Origin: an uncultured Desulfobulbus sp.
Lineage (GTDB): Bacteria; Desulfobacterota; Desulfobulbia; Desulfobulbales; Desulfobulbaceae
Reading direction: 5' to 3'
Assembly (NCBI RefSeq): GCF_963665445.1
Contig: NZ_OY762276.1
Coordinates: 4,582,601-4,646,600, forward strand
Length of the DNA: 64,000 nt
Shown: positions 28,344 to 37,089 of the stretch, piece by piece
Position numbering within the stretch: the stretch's first letter is position 1
Layout of the letters: the number at the start of each line of letters is the position of its first letter
Made by a program: the position numbers and the translations under genes
Notes under the pieces: model-generated
Database searches by the model: none
Told to the model about the DNA's origin: nothing
What the model saw: the letters and a program-made list of their open reading frames with translations, nothing else

Positions 28344-28525
28344 ATCCCTCTGCAGTGGAGAGGGCAAATTACCACGACGGGAAGGGGACACGCCACGGCA
28401 AAGACCTGATAGGAGCCTGGCAGTCTTGAGTTTGCGATGAAAATCTGCGCAGGGAAGGAAGGAGTGTCCCGTCGGGACATGGAGGGACAGGGGGAGACAG
28501 AGCAGCTGTCCGCTGCACTGTCTCC
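28344..28525 (-). ncRNA. Structured leader upstream of the cupin gene, competing hairpins
   Basis: The 242 bases between the end of cbiH and the cupin start contain four inverted repeats. On the minus strand in order these are GGAGACAG/CTGTCTCC with an inner GCAGC/GCTGC (28493-28525), TGTCCC/GGGACA (28465-28479), a long-range helix in which 28464-28474 pairs with 28375-28391, and CCCTCT/AGAGGG (28344-28362). The second and third share bases 28465-28474, so they exclude each other, as in attenuators and riboswitches. I could not match the region to a known riboswitch class. The strand is assigned only from the downstream gene. Confidence 0.4.
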
Positions 28526-28559
28526 TTGCAACAGAGAGAGGCTGGTGTTGGCGAACCCG

Positions 28560-29333
28560 TTATTCCAACCCGTACTTCTTGCTGTAGCCGCGAGGGGTGA
28601 TCATCTTGTCGCGCCAGAAAAAGGTTTGCGAGTTACCGATGATGACCGTGGTCTGCATGCCGATTTCCTCATCAAGCATTGTCCCTAAGGTGGTCAGGCG
28701 GACCATCTCATGCTCGCGGGTGGCACCGCTGACGATACCCACCGGGGTATCGGGTGAGCGGTGCTCGAGCATGATCTCGCGGGCACGAACGATCTGGTCG
28801 GTGCGTTTCTTGGATTTGGGATTGTAGATCACCACCACGAAGTCCGCAGGAGCCACCGCCTCCAATCGACGCTCGATCAACTCCCAGGGGGTCATCAGGT
28901 CGGAGAGGCTGATTGCGGCAAAATCGTGCATCAGGGGGGCGCCGAGAATGGCGGCACAGGAGTTGAGTGCGGCGATACCGGGGATGATATCGATTGGAAC
29001 CGCGCTCTCTTCCGCCTGGGCCAACTCGTATACCAACCCTGCCATGGCGTAGATGCCGGGATCGCCGCCGCAGACCAGGGCCACCCGTTTGCCTTCCTCG
29101 GCCAGTTGCAGGGCCTTGCGGCAGCGGTCGATCTCCTGCATCATCGAGGAAGAGATCACCTCGCTCTCAGGATTGAGGCAGTCGCGGACCAGGTCGAGAT
29201 AGGTGCGGTATCCGACCACGATCTCCGCCTGGGTGAGTGCCGCGAGCGCTCGGGGAGCCATGAGATCGGTTGCGCCGGGGCCAAGCCCCACCACTGTCAG
29301 AGAGCCGGTTGCACTGTCCTGTCCTGTTGTCAT
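28560..29333 (-). CDS. cbiH: Precorrin-3B/cobalt-precorrin-3 C17-methyltransferase (CbiH/CobJ)
   Basis: CbiH methylates C17 and contracts the corrin ring using S-adenosylmethionine. The 257-residue protein starts at ATG 29333, overlapping the cbiG stop as ATGA; a frame opening at 29408 runs back into cbiG. Methylase motifs are LTVVGLGPGATDLMAPRA at the N-terminus, ALVCGGDPGIYAMAG, IDIIPGIAALNSCAAILG and the C-terminal TTVIIGNSQTF. It is the last gene of the corrin operon. Length is normal for the single-domain enzyme. Confidence 0.92.
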   Translation of the reverse strand: MTTGQDSATGSLTVVGLGPGATDLMAPRALAALTQAEIVVGYRTYLDLVRDCLNPESEVISSSMMQEIDRCRKALQLAEEGKRVALVCGGDPGIYAMAGLVYELAQAEESAVPIDIIPGIAALNSCAAILGAPLMHDFAAISLSDLMTPWELIERRLEAVAPADFVVVIYNPKSKKRTDQIVRAREIMLEHRSPDTPVGIVSGATREHEMVRLTTLGTMLDEEIGMQTTVIIGNSQTFFWRDKMITPRGYSKKYGLE

Positions 29334-30382
29334 TGTTGCAGCGTTCCTTGTGAAGTTGTTGTCAGGGGATCGGCCATCTCCGCAACCGCGGTGGTGGTAT
29401 CGATCCATTTCATTTTCGGGACCAGCAGGCGCGCGCCAACCCCGGCGCAGAGCAGTGCCGCCGGTTCTGCGACGCCCTTGGCGCCGGTGGCCCGCAGCAC
29501 CGCCTCGGAGGTGGATACTTCCGCCACACCGTTGAGTTGGTCCTTGCTGTAAAAAGTGATGTCCAACCCGGTTTCGGCACCATAGGCGAGCAGGCCGACC
29601 TCATCCTGCTTGAGATCGATCGAGGCCAGCCGGGCAATGGCCTTGGGGTGCAGCTGATGTTGCTCGCAGGTGGCCTGGACCGCCTTGGCAATGGTTTGTG
29701 CCGGAGTGCCCCGATTGCAGCCAATGCCGACCACCAGTGCCTTGGGCACCACCTGGGTTCCCCGAATATCGTCGGCAATGCGGTAATCGATCACCAGGTC
29801 GGCTGTCTGCCGGTCTGCAACCGGCAGCAAGTCCGGGGGCAGCGGGCCAAGGGGAAAGCGGCTCCACAGGGTCAGCGAACCCCGATCCACCAGCCGGGCC
29901 ATGGCCCGGGTAAAACCGGCCTTGTCGACCGGGCTGAGGCCGTGGTCGCGGCACCAGAGGTCGAGCGCTGTCCTGCCGAGCACATCCGAGGCCGTGGTGA
30001 GCACGGCCTGGCCGCCGGTGACGGCTGCGACCTCATGGGCCAGTACATTGGCGCCGCCCAGGTGGCCCGAGATCAGCGAGATGACAAAGCGGCCCAGCTC
30101 ATCGCAGACAACCACTGCCGGATCTCGGTATTTATCGGTCAGCAAGGGGGCGATGGTGCGCACAACGATGCCGGTGGCCATGATGCAGACAATGCGGCTG
30201 TACCCCGGCCAAACCTCGGCCATGACCTGGGCAAGGCGCCCCTTGCAGGCGAAGAAATCCGCCTGCAGCTCGTCCGCCAGCCTCCGGCCGAGCTTCGATC
30301 CGCCCTGGCTCAGGGCCAGGATGGCTACGCGCGGTTTGCACGCAGCGCCCGGTTCAGCGGTACTCGTGGCGGAAATCGGCAT
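29330..30382 (-). CDS. cbiG: Cobalt-precorrin-5A hydrolase (CbiG)
   Basis: CbiG opens the delta-lactone of cobalt-precorrin-5A and releases acetaldehyde in the anaerobic pathway. The 350-residue product from ATG 30382 shows the CbiG N-terminal pattern (RIVCIMATGIVVRTIAPLL, DELGRFVISLISGHLGGAN) and the CbiG/CobE C-terminal motif VVGIGCNRGTPAQTI. An upstream in-frame ATG at 30418 would lengthen it by 12 residues and overlap cbiF further. CbiG is diagnostic of the oxygen-independent route. Confidence 0.9.
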   Translation of the reverse strand: MPISATSTAEPGAACKPRVAILALSQGGSKLGRRLADELQADFFACKGRLAQVMAEVWPGYSRIVCIMATGIVVRTIAPLLTDKYRDPAVVVCDELGRFVISLISGHLGGANVLAHEVAAVTGGQAVLTTASDVLGRTALDLWCRDHGLSPVDKAGFTRAMARLVDRGSLTLWSRFPLGPLPPDLLPVADRQTADLVIDYRIADDIRGTQVVPKALVVGIGCNRGTPAQTIAKAVQATCEQHQLHPKAIARLASIDLKQDEVGLLAYGAETGLDITFYSKDQLNGVAEVSTSEAVLRATGAKGVAEPAALLCAGVGARLLVPKMKWIDTTTAVAEMADPLTTTSQGTLQQ

Positions 30383-31133
30383 CGTAGAGCTTGGAGGCGA
30401 TGGTGCTCTCCTGACCAAGGGCCGGGCCGACCACGATCATGGCCGTCTTGCGGATTGCGGAGGTCTTGATCGTCTCGGCAATGTCGGCAAGGGTGCCGCG
30501 AACGATCTGTTGATCCGGCCAACTGGCCTTTTCCACCACGGCAATGGGGGTTTCGGGCGGATAACCGCCTTCGATCAGGTCCGAAACCACGGCCTCGATC
30601 ATGGAGACGCTGAGGAAGATGCACATACTCGCCTGGATGCTGGCCAGGTTGCGCAGCGATTCCCGCTCCGGCACCGGCGTCCGTCCGGCCTGGCGGGTAA
30701 AGATCACGGTCTGGGTCACCTCGGGTACTGTCAACTCGGCCTTAAGCGCGGCCGCACTGGCAAAGGCGGAACTGACCCCGGGTACCACCTCATAGGGGAT
30801 CCGGCGACCATCGAGCCACTGCATCTGCTCGCGAATGGCGCCGTAGATGGCCGGATCGCCGGTATGGAGCCGGACCACCTTGTGTCCGCGCTGATACCCC
30901 TGGGCAAGCAGGTCCATGATCGCCTCGAGATCCAGACTGGCCGAGTCGTGGCAGACGGCCTTGATCCCGTCGAGCAGGGCGGCGTTGACCAGACTACCGG
31001 CATAGACCACTACATCGGCCTCATCGAGCAGGCGGCGACCCTTGAGGGTGATCAGTTCCGGGTCGCCGGGACCCGCACCGAGAAAGACAACCGGAGAACG
31101 TCCTGCTTCAGGCTGCGATTGTTTGCATTCCAT
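30354..31133 (-). CDS. cbiF: Cobalt-precorrin-4 C11-methyltransferase (CbiF/CobM)
   Basis: The 259-residue S-adenosylmethionine-dependent methylase shows VVFLGAGPGDPELITLKGRRLL, VVRLHTGDPAIYGAIREQM, YEVVPGVSSAFASAAAL and TVIFTRQAGRTPVPERESL, the last being characteristic of CbiF/CobM. It adds the methyl group at C11. The start overlaps the end of cbiL by 26 bases and the stop falls inside the start of cbiG, which places all three under the same riboswitch-controlled transcript. Confidence 0.94.
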   Translation of the reverse strand: MECKQSQPEAGRSPVVFLGAGPGDPELITLKGRRLLDEADVVVYAGSLVNAALLDGIKAVCHDSASLDLEAIMDLLAQGYQRGHKVVRLHTGDPAIYGAIREQMQWLDGRRIPYEVVPGVSSAFASAAALKAELTVPEVTQTVIFTRQAGRTPVPERESLRNLASIQASMCIFLSVSMIEAVVSDLIEGGYPPETPIAVVEKASWPDQQIVRGTLADIAETIKTSAIRKTAMIVVGPALGQESTIASKLYDADFRHEYR

Positions 31134-31896
31134 TTTTTACCTGTACCTTTTTTTTGCGGATGAGCATGGTCGAAAAATAGTGCAGTTTCAGTCCTCTGGC
31201 CTCGCGGATATCGGTGAAGACCCGCTCTTCGGGCATGCCGGAGCGTTCGATCAGCACCGCCGAGTCGATCAGCCCCAGTTCCTCGATCAGGGCAACGAGC
31301 TCATCGATACGCTTGGCGACCTTCATCAGCACCACCGCGTCCAGGTTGATGAGAATGCCGCGCAACCGTTCGTCCTCAAAGGCGGCGGGCACCACCACCA
31401 GCACATCATCCCCCAGGGCGAGCGGGGTTGACTGGGAGGCGGCGCAGGCGGCCATGGCGGTGATACCTGGGACCACGGTCACGTGAATGTCGGGCCGCTG
31501 TTCTTGAATGATGGCCAGGAGGTAGAAGGCGGTGGAGTAGAGGGTGGCATCGCCCAGGGTGGGAAAGGCCACGTCCTCGCCCTGGTCAAGGTGGTGGATG
31601 ACCTCGTCGGCGGCCTTGCGCCAGGCACTGAGCTGCTGATCGTCGGTATCCTGGCCGAGGTACACCTTTTTCATGAGGAAATGGAGGTGGAGGATGGTGC
31701 GGCCATTGTCCGGGACCATTTGCCCGGCTATCTGCTGGGCACTACTCAGGCCATTGGCCTTGGCTGAGGGGACGGCCCATACCTTGGCCTTGCTGAGAAT
31801 ACGCACGGCCTTGTAGGTCATCAGTTCGGGATCGCCGGGGCCAACACCGACCAGGTAGAGATGCCCGGTCCCTGGTGAAAGATATTCACTGCTCAT
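31108..31896 (-). CDS. cbiL: Cobalt-precorrin-2 C20-methyltransferase (CbiL/CobI)
   Basis: CbiL adds the C20 methyl group. The 262-residue protein has LYLVGVGPGDPELMTYKAVRIL at the N-terminus, the family-specific HFLMKKVYLGQ region, VAFPTLGDATLYSTAFYLL and VTVVPGITAMAACAA. The C-terminal FSTMLIRKK stretch completes the fold. Its start overlaps the stop of cbiET as ATGA. Length is typical. Confidence 0.94.
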   Translation of the reverse strand: MSSEYLSPGTGHLYLVGVGPGDPELMTYKAVRILSKAKVWAVPSAKANGLSSAQQIAGQMVPDNGRTILHLHFLMKKVYLGQDTDDQQLSAWRKAADEVIHHLDQGEDVAFPTLGDATLYSTAFYLLAIIQEQRPDIHVTVVPGITAMAACAASQSTPLALGDDVLVVVPAAFEDERLRGILINLDAVVLMKVAKRIDELVALIEELGLIDSAVLIERSGMPEERVFTDIREARGLKLHYFSTMLIRKKKVQVKNGMQTIAA

Positions 31897-33104
31897 TTGT
31901 CGCCTGTGATAAGGGTTATGGGGTTGAACGCTTGGGGATCGCTCCCTGGTGAGGAACAGCGAGTTACGGCCAAGGTACTGCTTGCCACTGTCAGCCCCAG
32001 CTGTTGCAGACAGGCCAAGGCAGTGGTTTGGGTTTGCTCCAAGACGGCGTTGACCACGATGCGGCCGCCTGGGGGCAAGCGGGCCACCGCCGCCTCGAGG
32101 ATGACCTCCAGCCGTTTGCCGCTGCCACCGATAAAGATGCGGTCCGGGGTGGGCAGGCCAGCCAAGGCTTCGGGGGCCTCCCCCACGACCAGATGCATGC
32201 TGTAGGTGCCGAAGGTGCGGATGTTGGCGCGGATATTGGCCTGCTCCTCTGCCTTCTTTTCGATGGTGTAGATCGAGAGTTGCGGACAGAGGCGGGCCGC
32301 CTCCAGCGAGACGGAGCCGGAGCCGCCGCCGATATCCCAGAGGATGCCCTGCGGAGGCAGGCGCAGCTGATGGAGGGTGGCAGCGCGAACCTCATTCTTG
32401 GTGATCAGGCCGCGGGAATGGCGGATTTCTTCCTCCTTTAAGCCGAAGGAAAAATTCGGCCGGAGCGGCAGGCTCTGCTCGATCAACATCATGTTCAACG
32501 GGGAAAAGGTTCGGCCCGCTATCTCACGCAAATTTCCCTGACTGATCCGCTCATCGGCGAGCCCCAGGTTCTCCGCCACCCGAATGCGCATATGGGCTAT
32601 GCGTTCATGATCCTCACAGGCCGCAAGCGTGGCCAGCACGCTGGACGCGATCGCATTCGGCGAATTGCGGCTGTCGGTGAACAGCATGACCTTGGGGTGG
32701 CGGAGAAGGCGGCCGGGGATATCCTCCAGCTTTCTGCCGTGGAGACTGATCAGGGTGAGGTCGTCCCAGGTGATGCGGAAACGGGCGCAGGCCAGTTGCA
32801 CCGCCGACAGCGCCGGATGAATGCGAATCCGCTCCGGGCCGAAGTGTTTGATCAGGGTGCTGCCGATACCGTAAAAGAGCGGGTCGCCGCTGGCCAGCAC
32901 CGCCACGTCGCCGTCACGCAGGGCGGCCTCAACCTGGTTGATCATGGCGGCAACCGGGGCGATATCGATCAGGGGATGCAGCAGTCCGTTCAGCAGGGGA
33001 CGGTGGCGCCGGGAAACGGCAATGGTTGTACAGCGCCGCAACAGCGGCCACTGTTCGCTGGAGAGCGACTGGCCGCTGATACCGATCAATTCAATCCGTG
33101 ACAT
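31893..33104 (-). CDS. cbiET: CbiET: cobalt-precorrin-7 C5-methyltransferase fused to cobalt-precorrin-6B C15-methyltransferase (decarboxylating)
   Basis: The 403-residue protein is the two-domain CobL-type fusion. The N-terminal CbiE methylase part has VAVLASGDPLFYGIGSTLIKH. The C-terminal CbiT Rossmann part has GILWDIGGGSGSVSLEAARL, the S-adenosylmethionine site, and DRIFIGGSGKRLEVILEAAV. It methylates C5 and C15 and decarboxylates the C12 acetate. The start lies 14 bases inside cbiD. Confidence 0.93.
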   Translation of the reverse strand: MSRIELIGISGQSLSSEQWPLLRRCTTIAVSRRHRPLLNGLLHPLIDIAPVAAMINQVEAALRDGDVAVLASGDPLFYGIGSTLIKHFGPERIRIHPALSAVQLACARFRITWDDLTLISLHGRKLEDIPGRLLRHPKVMLFTDSRNSPNAIASSVLATLAACEDHERIAHMRIRVAENLGLADERISQGNLREIAGRTFSPLNMMLIEQSLPLRPNFSFGLKEEEIRHSRGLITKNEVRAATLHQLRLPPQGILWDIGGGSGSVSLEAARLCPQLSIYTIEKKAEEQANIRANIRTFGTYSMHLVVGEAPEALAGLPTPDRIFIGGSGKRLEVILEAAVARLPPGGRIVVNAVLEQTQTTALACLQQLGLTVASSTLAVTRCSSPGSDPQAFNPITLITGDK

Positions 33105-34179
33105 GGACCACTCCTTGTTCCGAGCTCACCAGGTAGACCCGAACCGGCAGGCCGGACCACGCTTCGGCCTGGGCCTTGGCCTTCCGGCTGACAGCGGCGA
33201 CCAGATCGCTGCGGCCCATGGTGATGAGGTACTCGTAAATTTCCCGGGCCGTATTGGCCTGATGCAGCTGCCTGGAGGTTGTCGTGTCCAGACCCAGGCC
33301 AGCGAGCAGGTCCGCGGCCTGGTGAGTTTCCAGGGCACCGTTGCGCACATGGGTCTGGGGCACGGCCAGGGCTGCCTTGACCAGCTTGGCCCACATCTCC
33401 GCCAGGTGAATGCGGGTAAATCCGTGACGTCCGGCCGCCTCCAGGGCGTAGTGGAGGTAGTCGCCCATCATCACCTGGGATTCCTCGGGCAGTCCCAGGA
33501 GCCGTTGCACCGCTGCCTCCGAGGTCCGTCCGGTGGAGAGAATGACCTCGTTCAAACCCGCTGCCCGCGCCACCTGCATCGAGGCCTCGATGGTGTCGGT
33601 CCAGGCCTTGGCCGAGATCGGGCGGACAATGCCCGTGGTGCCGAGAATCGACAACCCGCCAATGACACCCAGCCGTTTGTTGAGGGTCTTTTCCGCCAGC
33701 ACCTCGCCATCACGGACGAAGATGCGCACTTCCAGGGAGGAGGCGGGCTGCTCGCACTCTCCAAGGGCTTCCGTCACCGCCTGGTGAATCATTTTTCGCG
33801 GCACCGGATTGATGGCCGGCTCACCCACGGGGACCGGTAGTCCGGGTTTGGTCACCTTGCCGACTCCCGGCCCGTTGACCAGGACGATTTGTTCCGCGGC
33901 CGGGGTTGCGAGCAGGTGCACTTCGGCCCCGATCTCGGCCCCATTGGTCACATCCGGATCATCGCCCGCATCCTTGACCACCGTGGCCATGGCACCGCCA
34001 TCTTGGGTCAGTTGGACCCGGCACAGGGCAAAGCGGTGACGGGAACCGTCCGGGAAGGAAATTTCCACCGACTCGTCAATGAGTCCATGCAGACGGCGCA
34101 CCGCTGCCTTGGCCGCTGCTGCCGCACAGGCACCGGTGGTGTAGCCGCTGCGCAGCGGTCTGTCGCTGGGTTGTGCCAT
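33091..34179 (-). CDS. cbiD: Cobalt-precorrin-5B C1-methyltransferase (CbiD)
   Basis: CbiD methylates C1 in the anaerobic pathway. I chose ATG 34179 because the diagnostic LRSGYTTGACAAAAAKAAV motif follows within ten residues; a frame opening at 34314 only adds sequence overlapping cbiC. The 362 residues include LVNGPGVGKVTKPGLPVPVGEPAINPVPR and GGLSILGTTGIVRPISAKAW, both strongly conserved in CbiD. It lies between cbiC and cbiET. Confidence 0.94.
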   Translation of the reverse strand: MAQPSDRPLRSGYTTGACAAAAAKAAVRRLHGLIDESVEISFPDGSRHRFALCRVQLTQDGGAMATVVKDAGDDPDVTNGAEIGAEVHLLATPAAEQIVLVNGPGVGKVTKPGLPVPVGEPAINPVPRKMIHQAVTEALGECEQPASSLEVRIFVRDGEVLAEKTLNKRLGVIGGLSILGTTGIVRPISAKAWTDTIEASMQVARAAGLNEVILSTGRTSEAAVQRLLGLPEESQVMMGDYLHYALEAAGRHGFTRIHLAEMWAKLVKAALAVPQTHVRNGALETHQAADLLAGLGLDTTTSRQLHQANTAREIYEYLITMGRSDLVAAVSRKAKAQAEAWSGLPVRVYLVSSEQGVVHVTD

Positions 34180-34186
34180 CGATGGT

Positions 34187-34807
34187 TCAGGCCAGGCGCA
34201 GGAGGGCGTTGACCATGGCCACCGCCACCGGGGTGCCGCCCTTGCGGCCGAGGGCGGTGATGAACGGGTACTGTTTCTGCGCCAGCAGATCCTTGGACTC
34301 GGCCGCGTTGACAAAGCCGACCGGCACGCCGATCACCAGATCCGGGGCAAAGCGCCCCTGTTCGATCAGCTCCATGACCTTCAACAGCGCGGTCGGGGCG
34401 TTGCCCACGGCCACGATGCCGATATTGTCGGCAACGCTGAGCGCCATGGCCGCATCCGAACGGGTGGTGCCCTCGGCCTTGGCCTTGGCCACGGTCGCCT
34501 CGTCCGCGACCTTGCAGATGACCTGACCGCCAAATCGCTTGAGCAATCCCTTGGAGATACCGCTTGCCCCCATGTTGACATCGATCAGGATGTTTTTGCC
34601 GCTGCGCAGGGCGCTCAGACCCGCGGCTATGGCCTGGGGATGAAAACGGATGTTTTCGGCAAAGCTGAAGTCGCCGGTGGCATGGATGGAGCGGCGAACC
34701 ACGGCAAACTCTTCCGGGCTGAATGGGGTGGGGCCGAGTTCGCGTTCAATGATACGGAAACTCTCGGCTTCGATTTCTTCAGGAGCGATCTGTTGCAGGG
34801 TGACCAT
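34187..34807 (-). CDS. cbiC: Cobalt-precorrin-8 methylmutase (CbiC/CobH)
   Basis: CbiC moves a methyl group from C11 to C12 to give cobyrinate. The 206-residue protein has VVRRSIHATGDFSFAENIRF, which carries the catalytic His, LIDVNMGASGISKGLL, and the C-terminal GVPVGFVNAAESKDLLA and PFITALGRKGGTPVAVAMVNALL. It starts 8 bases after cbiA ends and precedes cbiD by 7. Confidence 0.94.
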   Translation of the reverse strand: MVTLQQIAPEEIEAESFRIIERELGPTPFSPEEFAVVRRSIHATGDFSFAENIRFHPQAIAAGLSALRSGKNILIDVNMGASGISKGLLKRFGGQVICKVADEATVAKAKAEGTTRSDAAMALSVADNIGIVAVGNAPTALLKVMELIEQGRFAPDLVIGVPVGFVNAAESKDLLAQKQYPFITALGRKGGTPVAVAMVNALLRLA

Positions 34808-34815
34808 GGGTGCTC

Positions 34816-36156
34816 TCAGCGTGGTTGGCGGCAGGCCTGGACAAAACGGGCAGCCACCTGCGGTGTCCGCCCCCAGTGCAGGTGGATGTAGCCTGCCAGG
34901 GTATTGTGGTGGAGAAAACCTTCACTGCGACCGTCGGCCAGATGGTAGGCGGCAGGAAAGGTGTCGGCGTTCTCAATGGTGGAGTAGTGAAATTCATGGC
35001 CGTGGAGGACCGTGCCGCGGGCGGCCAGCAGGCAGTCGTGCTCCACCAGGGGCTGGCGATAGCCCAAGCTGCGCAGGCGGGGCTGCATGCGGGCGGAAAA
35101 GGGGTAGAGTCCGACCATGGGAAAACGGGCCCCGTCCTGATCGGTGATCGAGTGACAGAGATACATGAAGCCGCCGCATTCCGCGTACACCGGCTTGCCC
35201 GCCTCGGCGAAACGACGGATCTCCTCCCGCAGACCGCTGTTGCCGCTGAGCGCCTGCGCATGCAGTTCCGGGTAGCCGCCGCCGAGATAGAGGCCATCGA
35301 GCCGGGGCGGCAAGGCGGATTCGTGCAGGGGGCTGAAGAAGAGCAGTTCCGCGCCGGCCTCAACGAGCAGGTCGAGGTTGTCCTCGTAGTAGAAGCAAAA
35401 AGCTCCATCGCGGGCCACCCCGATGCGCACCGGTGAACCGCCTTCCACCAGGGGGATGGGCGTCGGTTCGGCCACGGCAATTCGTTGTCCGGCGATCTTG
35501 AGCAGCAGGTCCAGATCCAGGTGGTTTTCGATCAGATCGATCAACTGCTCCAGGCCTGCGCCTTTGAGCGGGTGTTCCTCGCCCATGTGCAGGCCGAGGT
35601 GGCGCGAGGGAATCGACACCGCCTCGTTGCGGGGGAGAAAGCCGATGAGCGGCAGGTCGCAGTGGGCACTGACGGCCTCGGCGATCATCTGCCGGTGCTT
35701 GTCCGAGCCGACCCGGTTGCAGATGATGCCCGAGAGCCGCAATCCCGGATCCAGGGTGGCGAAACCGTGGGCCACCGCGGCCACGCTCTCGGCCGCCGAG
35801 CGGACATCGATCACCAGGATGGTCGGCAGGTCGAGGGTCTTGGCCAGATGGGCCGCCGAGCCCTCGCCGCCGTCAAAAAGGCCCATCACCCCTTCGACCA
35901 CCGCACAATCGCAGCCTGCCCCGTTTTTGTGAAAGCTGTGCCGCACGAAGTCAGCCCCGCACATGCGTACATCCAGATTGCGCGAGACGCGGCCGGTCAC
36001 CATCCGGTGCAGGCTCGGATCGATGAAGTCCGGGCCGCACTTGAAAGGCTGGATCGCCAGGCCGCGACGCGCAAGAGCCGCCATCACCCCCAGGGTGAGG
36101 GTGGTCTTGCCGCACCCCGAATGGGTGCCGGCGATGAGCAGGGCCGGAAAACTCAT
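34816..36156 (-). CDS. cbiA: Cobyrinate a,c-diamide synthase (CbiA)
   Basis: CbiA amidates the a and c side chains of cobyrinate using ATP and glutamine. The 446-residue protein has the dethiobiotin-synthase-like N-domain with P-loop GTHSGCGKTTLTLG at residues 9-22, CDCAVVEGVMGLFDG, and a C-terminal glutaminase domain with the nucleophile in PVYAECGGFMYLC. YLGGGYPELHA marks the interface. It overlaps the binding-protein gene by 4 bases. The other amidase, CbiP, is not in the window. Confidence 0.94.
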   Translation of the reverse strand: MSFPALLIAGTHSGCGKTTLTLGVMAALARRGLAIQPFKCGPDFIDPSLHRMVTGRVSRNLDVRMCGADFVRHSFHKNGAGCDCAVVEGVMGLFDGGEGSAAHLAKTLDLPTILVIDVRSAAESVAAVAHGFATLDPGLRLSGIICNRVGSDKHRQMIAEAVSAHCDLPLIGFLPRNEAVSIPSRHLGLHMGEEHPLKGAGLEQLIDLIENHLDLDLLLKIAGQRIAVAEPTPIPLVEGGSPVRIGVARDGAFCFYYEDNLDLLVEAGAELLFFSPLHESALPPRLDGLYLGGGYPELHAQALSGNSGLREEIRRFAEAGKPVYAECGGFMYLCHSITDQDGARFPMVGLYPFSARMQPRLRSLGYRQPLVEHDCLLAARGTVLHGHEFHYSTIENADTFPAAYHLADGRSEGFLHHNTLAGYIHLHWGRTPQVAARFVQACRQPR

Positions 36157-37073
36157 AACCGGGAAACCCCTTCCTGAGCATAGTCGGGATAGAGCAGCGA
36201 CTTGACAAAGGCTATGCCGTCGAGCAGCTCCAGGGTCGGTCGGGAAACCATCTCCTCGGAGACGAGGAAGACCTGGCCCTCGTGGACCGCCTTGATCACC
36301 GAGAAGCCGGGTTCATGGAGGATGTCATCCACGCTGATCGGGTTCATCCGTCCGCTCTGGGCTAGGTAGAGATCTATTTTGTCCGCCTTGGCCAGGATCC
36401 GTTCCTTGCCGTAGGCGGCGATGTTGGTCTCGCGCATCCGGTCGGCATCGGTGGCCACGTTGACCCCGCCCGCCGATTCCAGGACGAACATGGCCATGGA
36501 GGTGGGGGCAAAGGTCTTCATCTGGCGGTGGATGGCCTCGAAATAGACCCGTTTGCGCCGATCCTGGGGGATGAGACGCAGGGAGTTGGTGATGGCCGCC
36601 AGGCGGGTGTTAAAGGTTGCCACCATGTTCTCGGCCTGCTGTTCATGACCGGTGAGCCGACCCAGGTCCCGCCAGTACTGAAAGAGTTCCGAGGCCTCGG
36701 TGGGTTGGAGGGAAACCACGCGAACGCCGTTTTTTTCCAGGATGCGCACCAGGTTGGGATAGCTGCGGCTGATCATCGGGCGGATGAGCACCAAATCCGG
36801 TTTGAGCGCCAGCAAGCGTTCTGGATCGTCCTGGAAACGGATCTTGGGGCAACCGGAGAGCTGTCGGTCGCCGGGACTGCAGGCCACGATCTCCCTGTTC
36901 AGGCCGAGTTCGATCAGGTTGGTGGTGTGGGCCGGATAGAGCGAGATAATGCGCGCAAAGGGTTTGTTAAAGACGACGGTTTTGTTCTCGCTGTCGGTCA
37001 GTGAGGCGGCCGAGGCCAGGGCGGCGCCGAGAAGAACCAGGCACAATGCGGAAAGAAGGGATGAAAGTCGCAT
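36153..37073 (-). CDS. Periplasmic binding protein of corrinoid/metal ABC transporter (BtuF/FecB-like)
   Basis: The 306-residue protein has a signal peptide (residues 1-22, LCLVLLGAALASA) and the two-lobed helical-backbone binding-protein fold: ARIISLYPAHTTNLIELGL, ERLLALKPDLVLIRPMISRSY, VRVVSLQPTEASELFQYWRDLGRLTG, DKIDLYLAQSG. It is encoded next to its permease and ATPase under a cobalamin riboswitch, so corrinoid, cobalt or a metal chelate is the likely ligand. The exact ligand cannot be told from sequence. Confidence 0.82.
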   Translation of the reverse strand: MRLSSLLSALCLVLLGAALASAASLTDSENKTVVFNKPFARIISLYPAHTTNLIELGLNREIVACSPGDRQLSGCPKIRFQDDPERLLALKPDLVLIRPMISRSYPNLVRILEKNGVRVVSLQPTEASELFQYWRDLGRLTGHEQQAENMVATFNTRLAAITNSLRLIPQDRRKRVYFEAIHRQMKTFAPTSMAMFVLESAGGVNVATDADRMRETNIAAYGKERILAKADKIDLYLAQSGRMNPISVDDILHEPGFSVIKAVHEGQVFLVSEEMVSRPTLELLDGIAFVKSLLYPDYAQEGVSRL

Positions 37074-37089
37074 GAAAGGGTGTCAACGA

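Noticed and set aside
28280..28531. 83-codon minus-strand frame between cbiH and the cupin gene
   Set aside because: Overlaps the cupin start in another frame and the hairpin-rich leader; no protein pattern.
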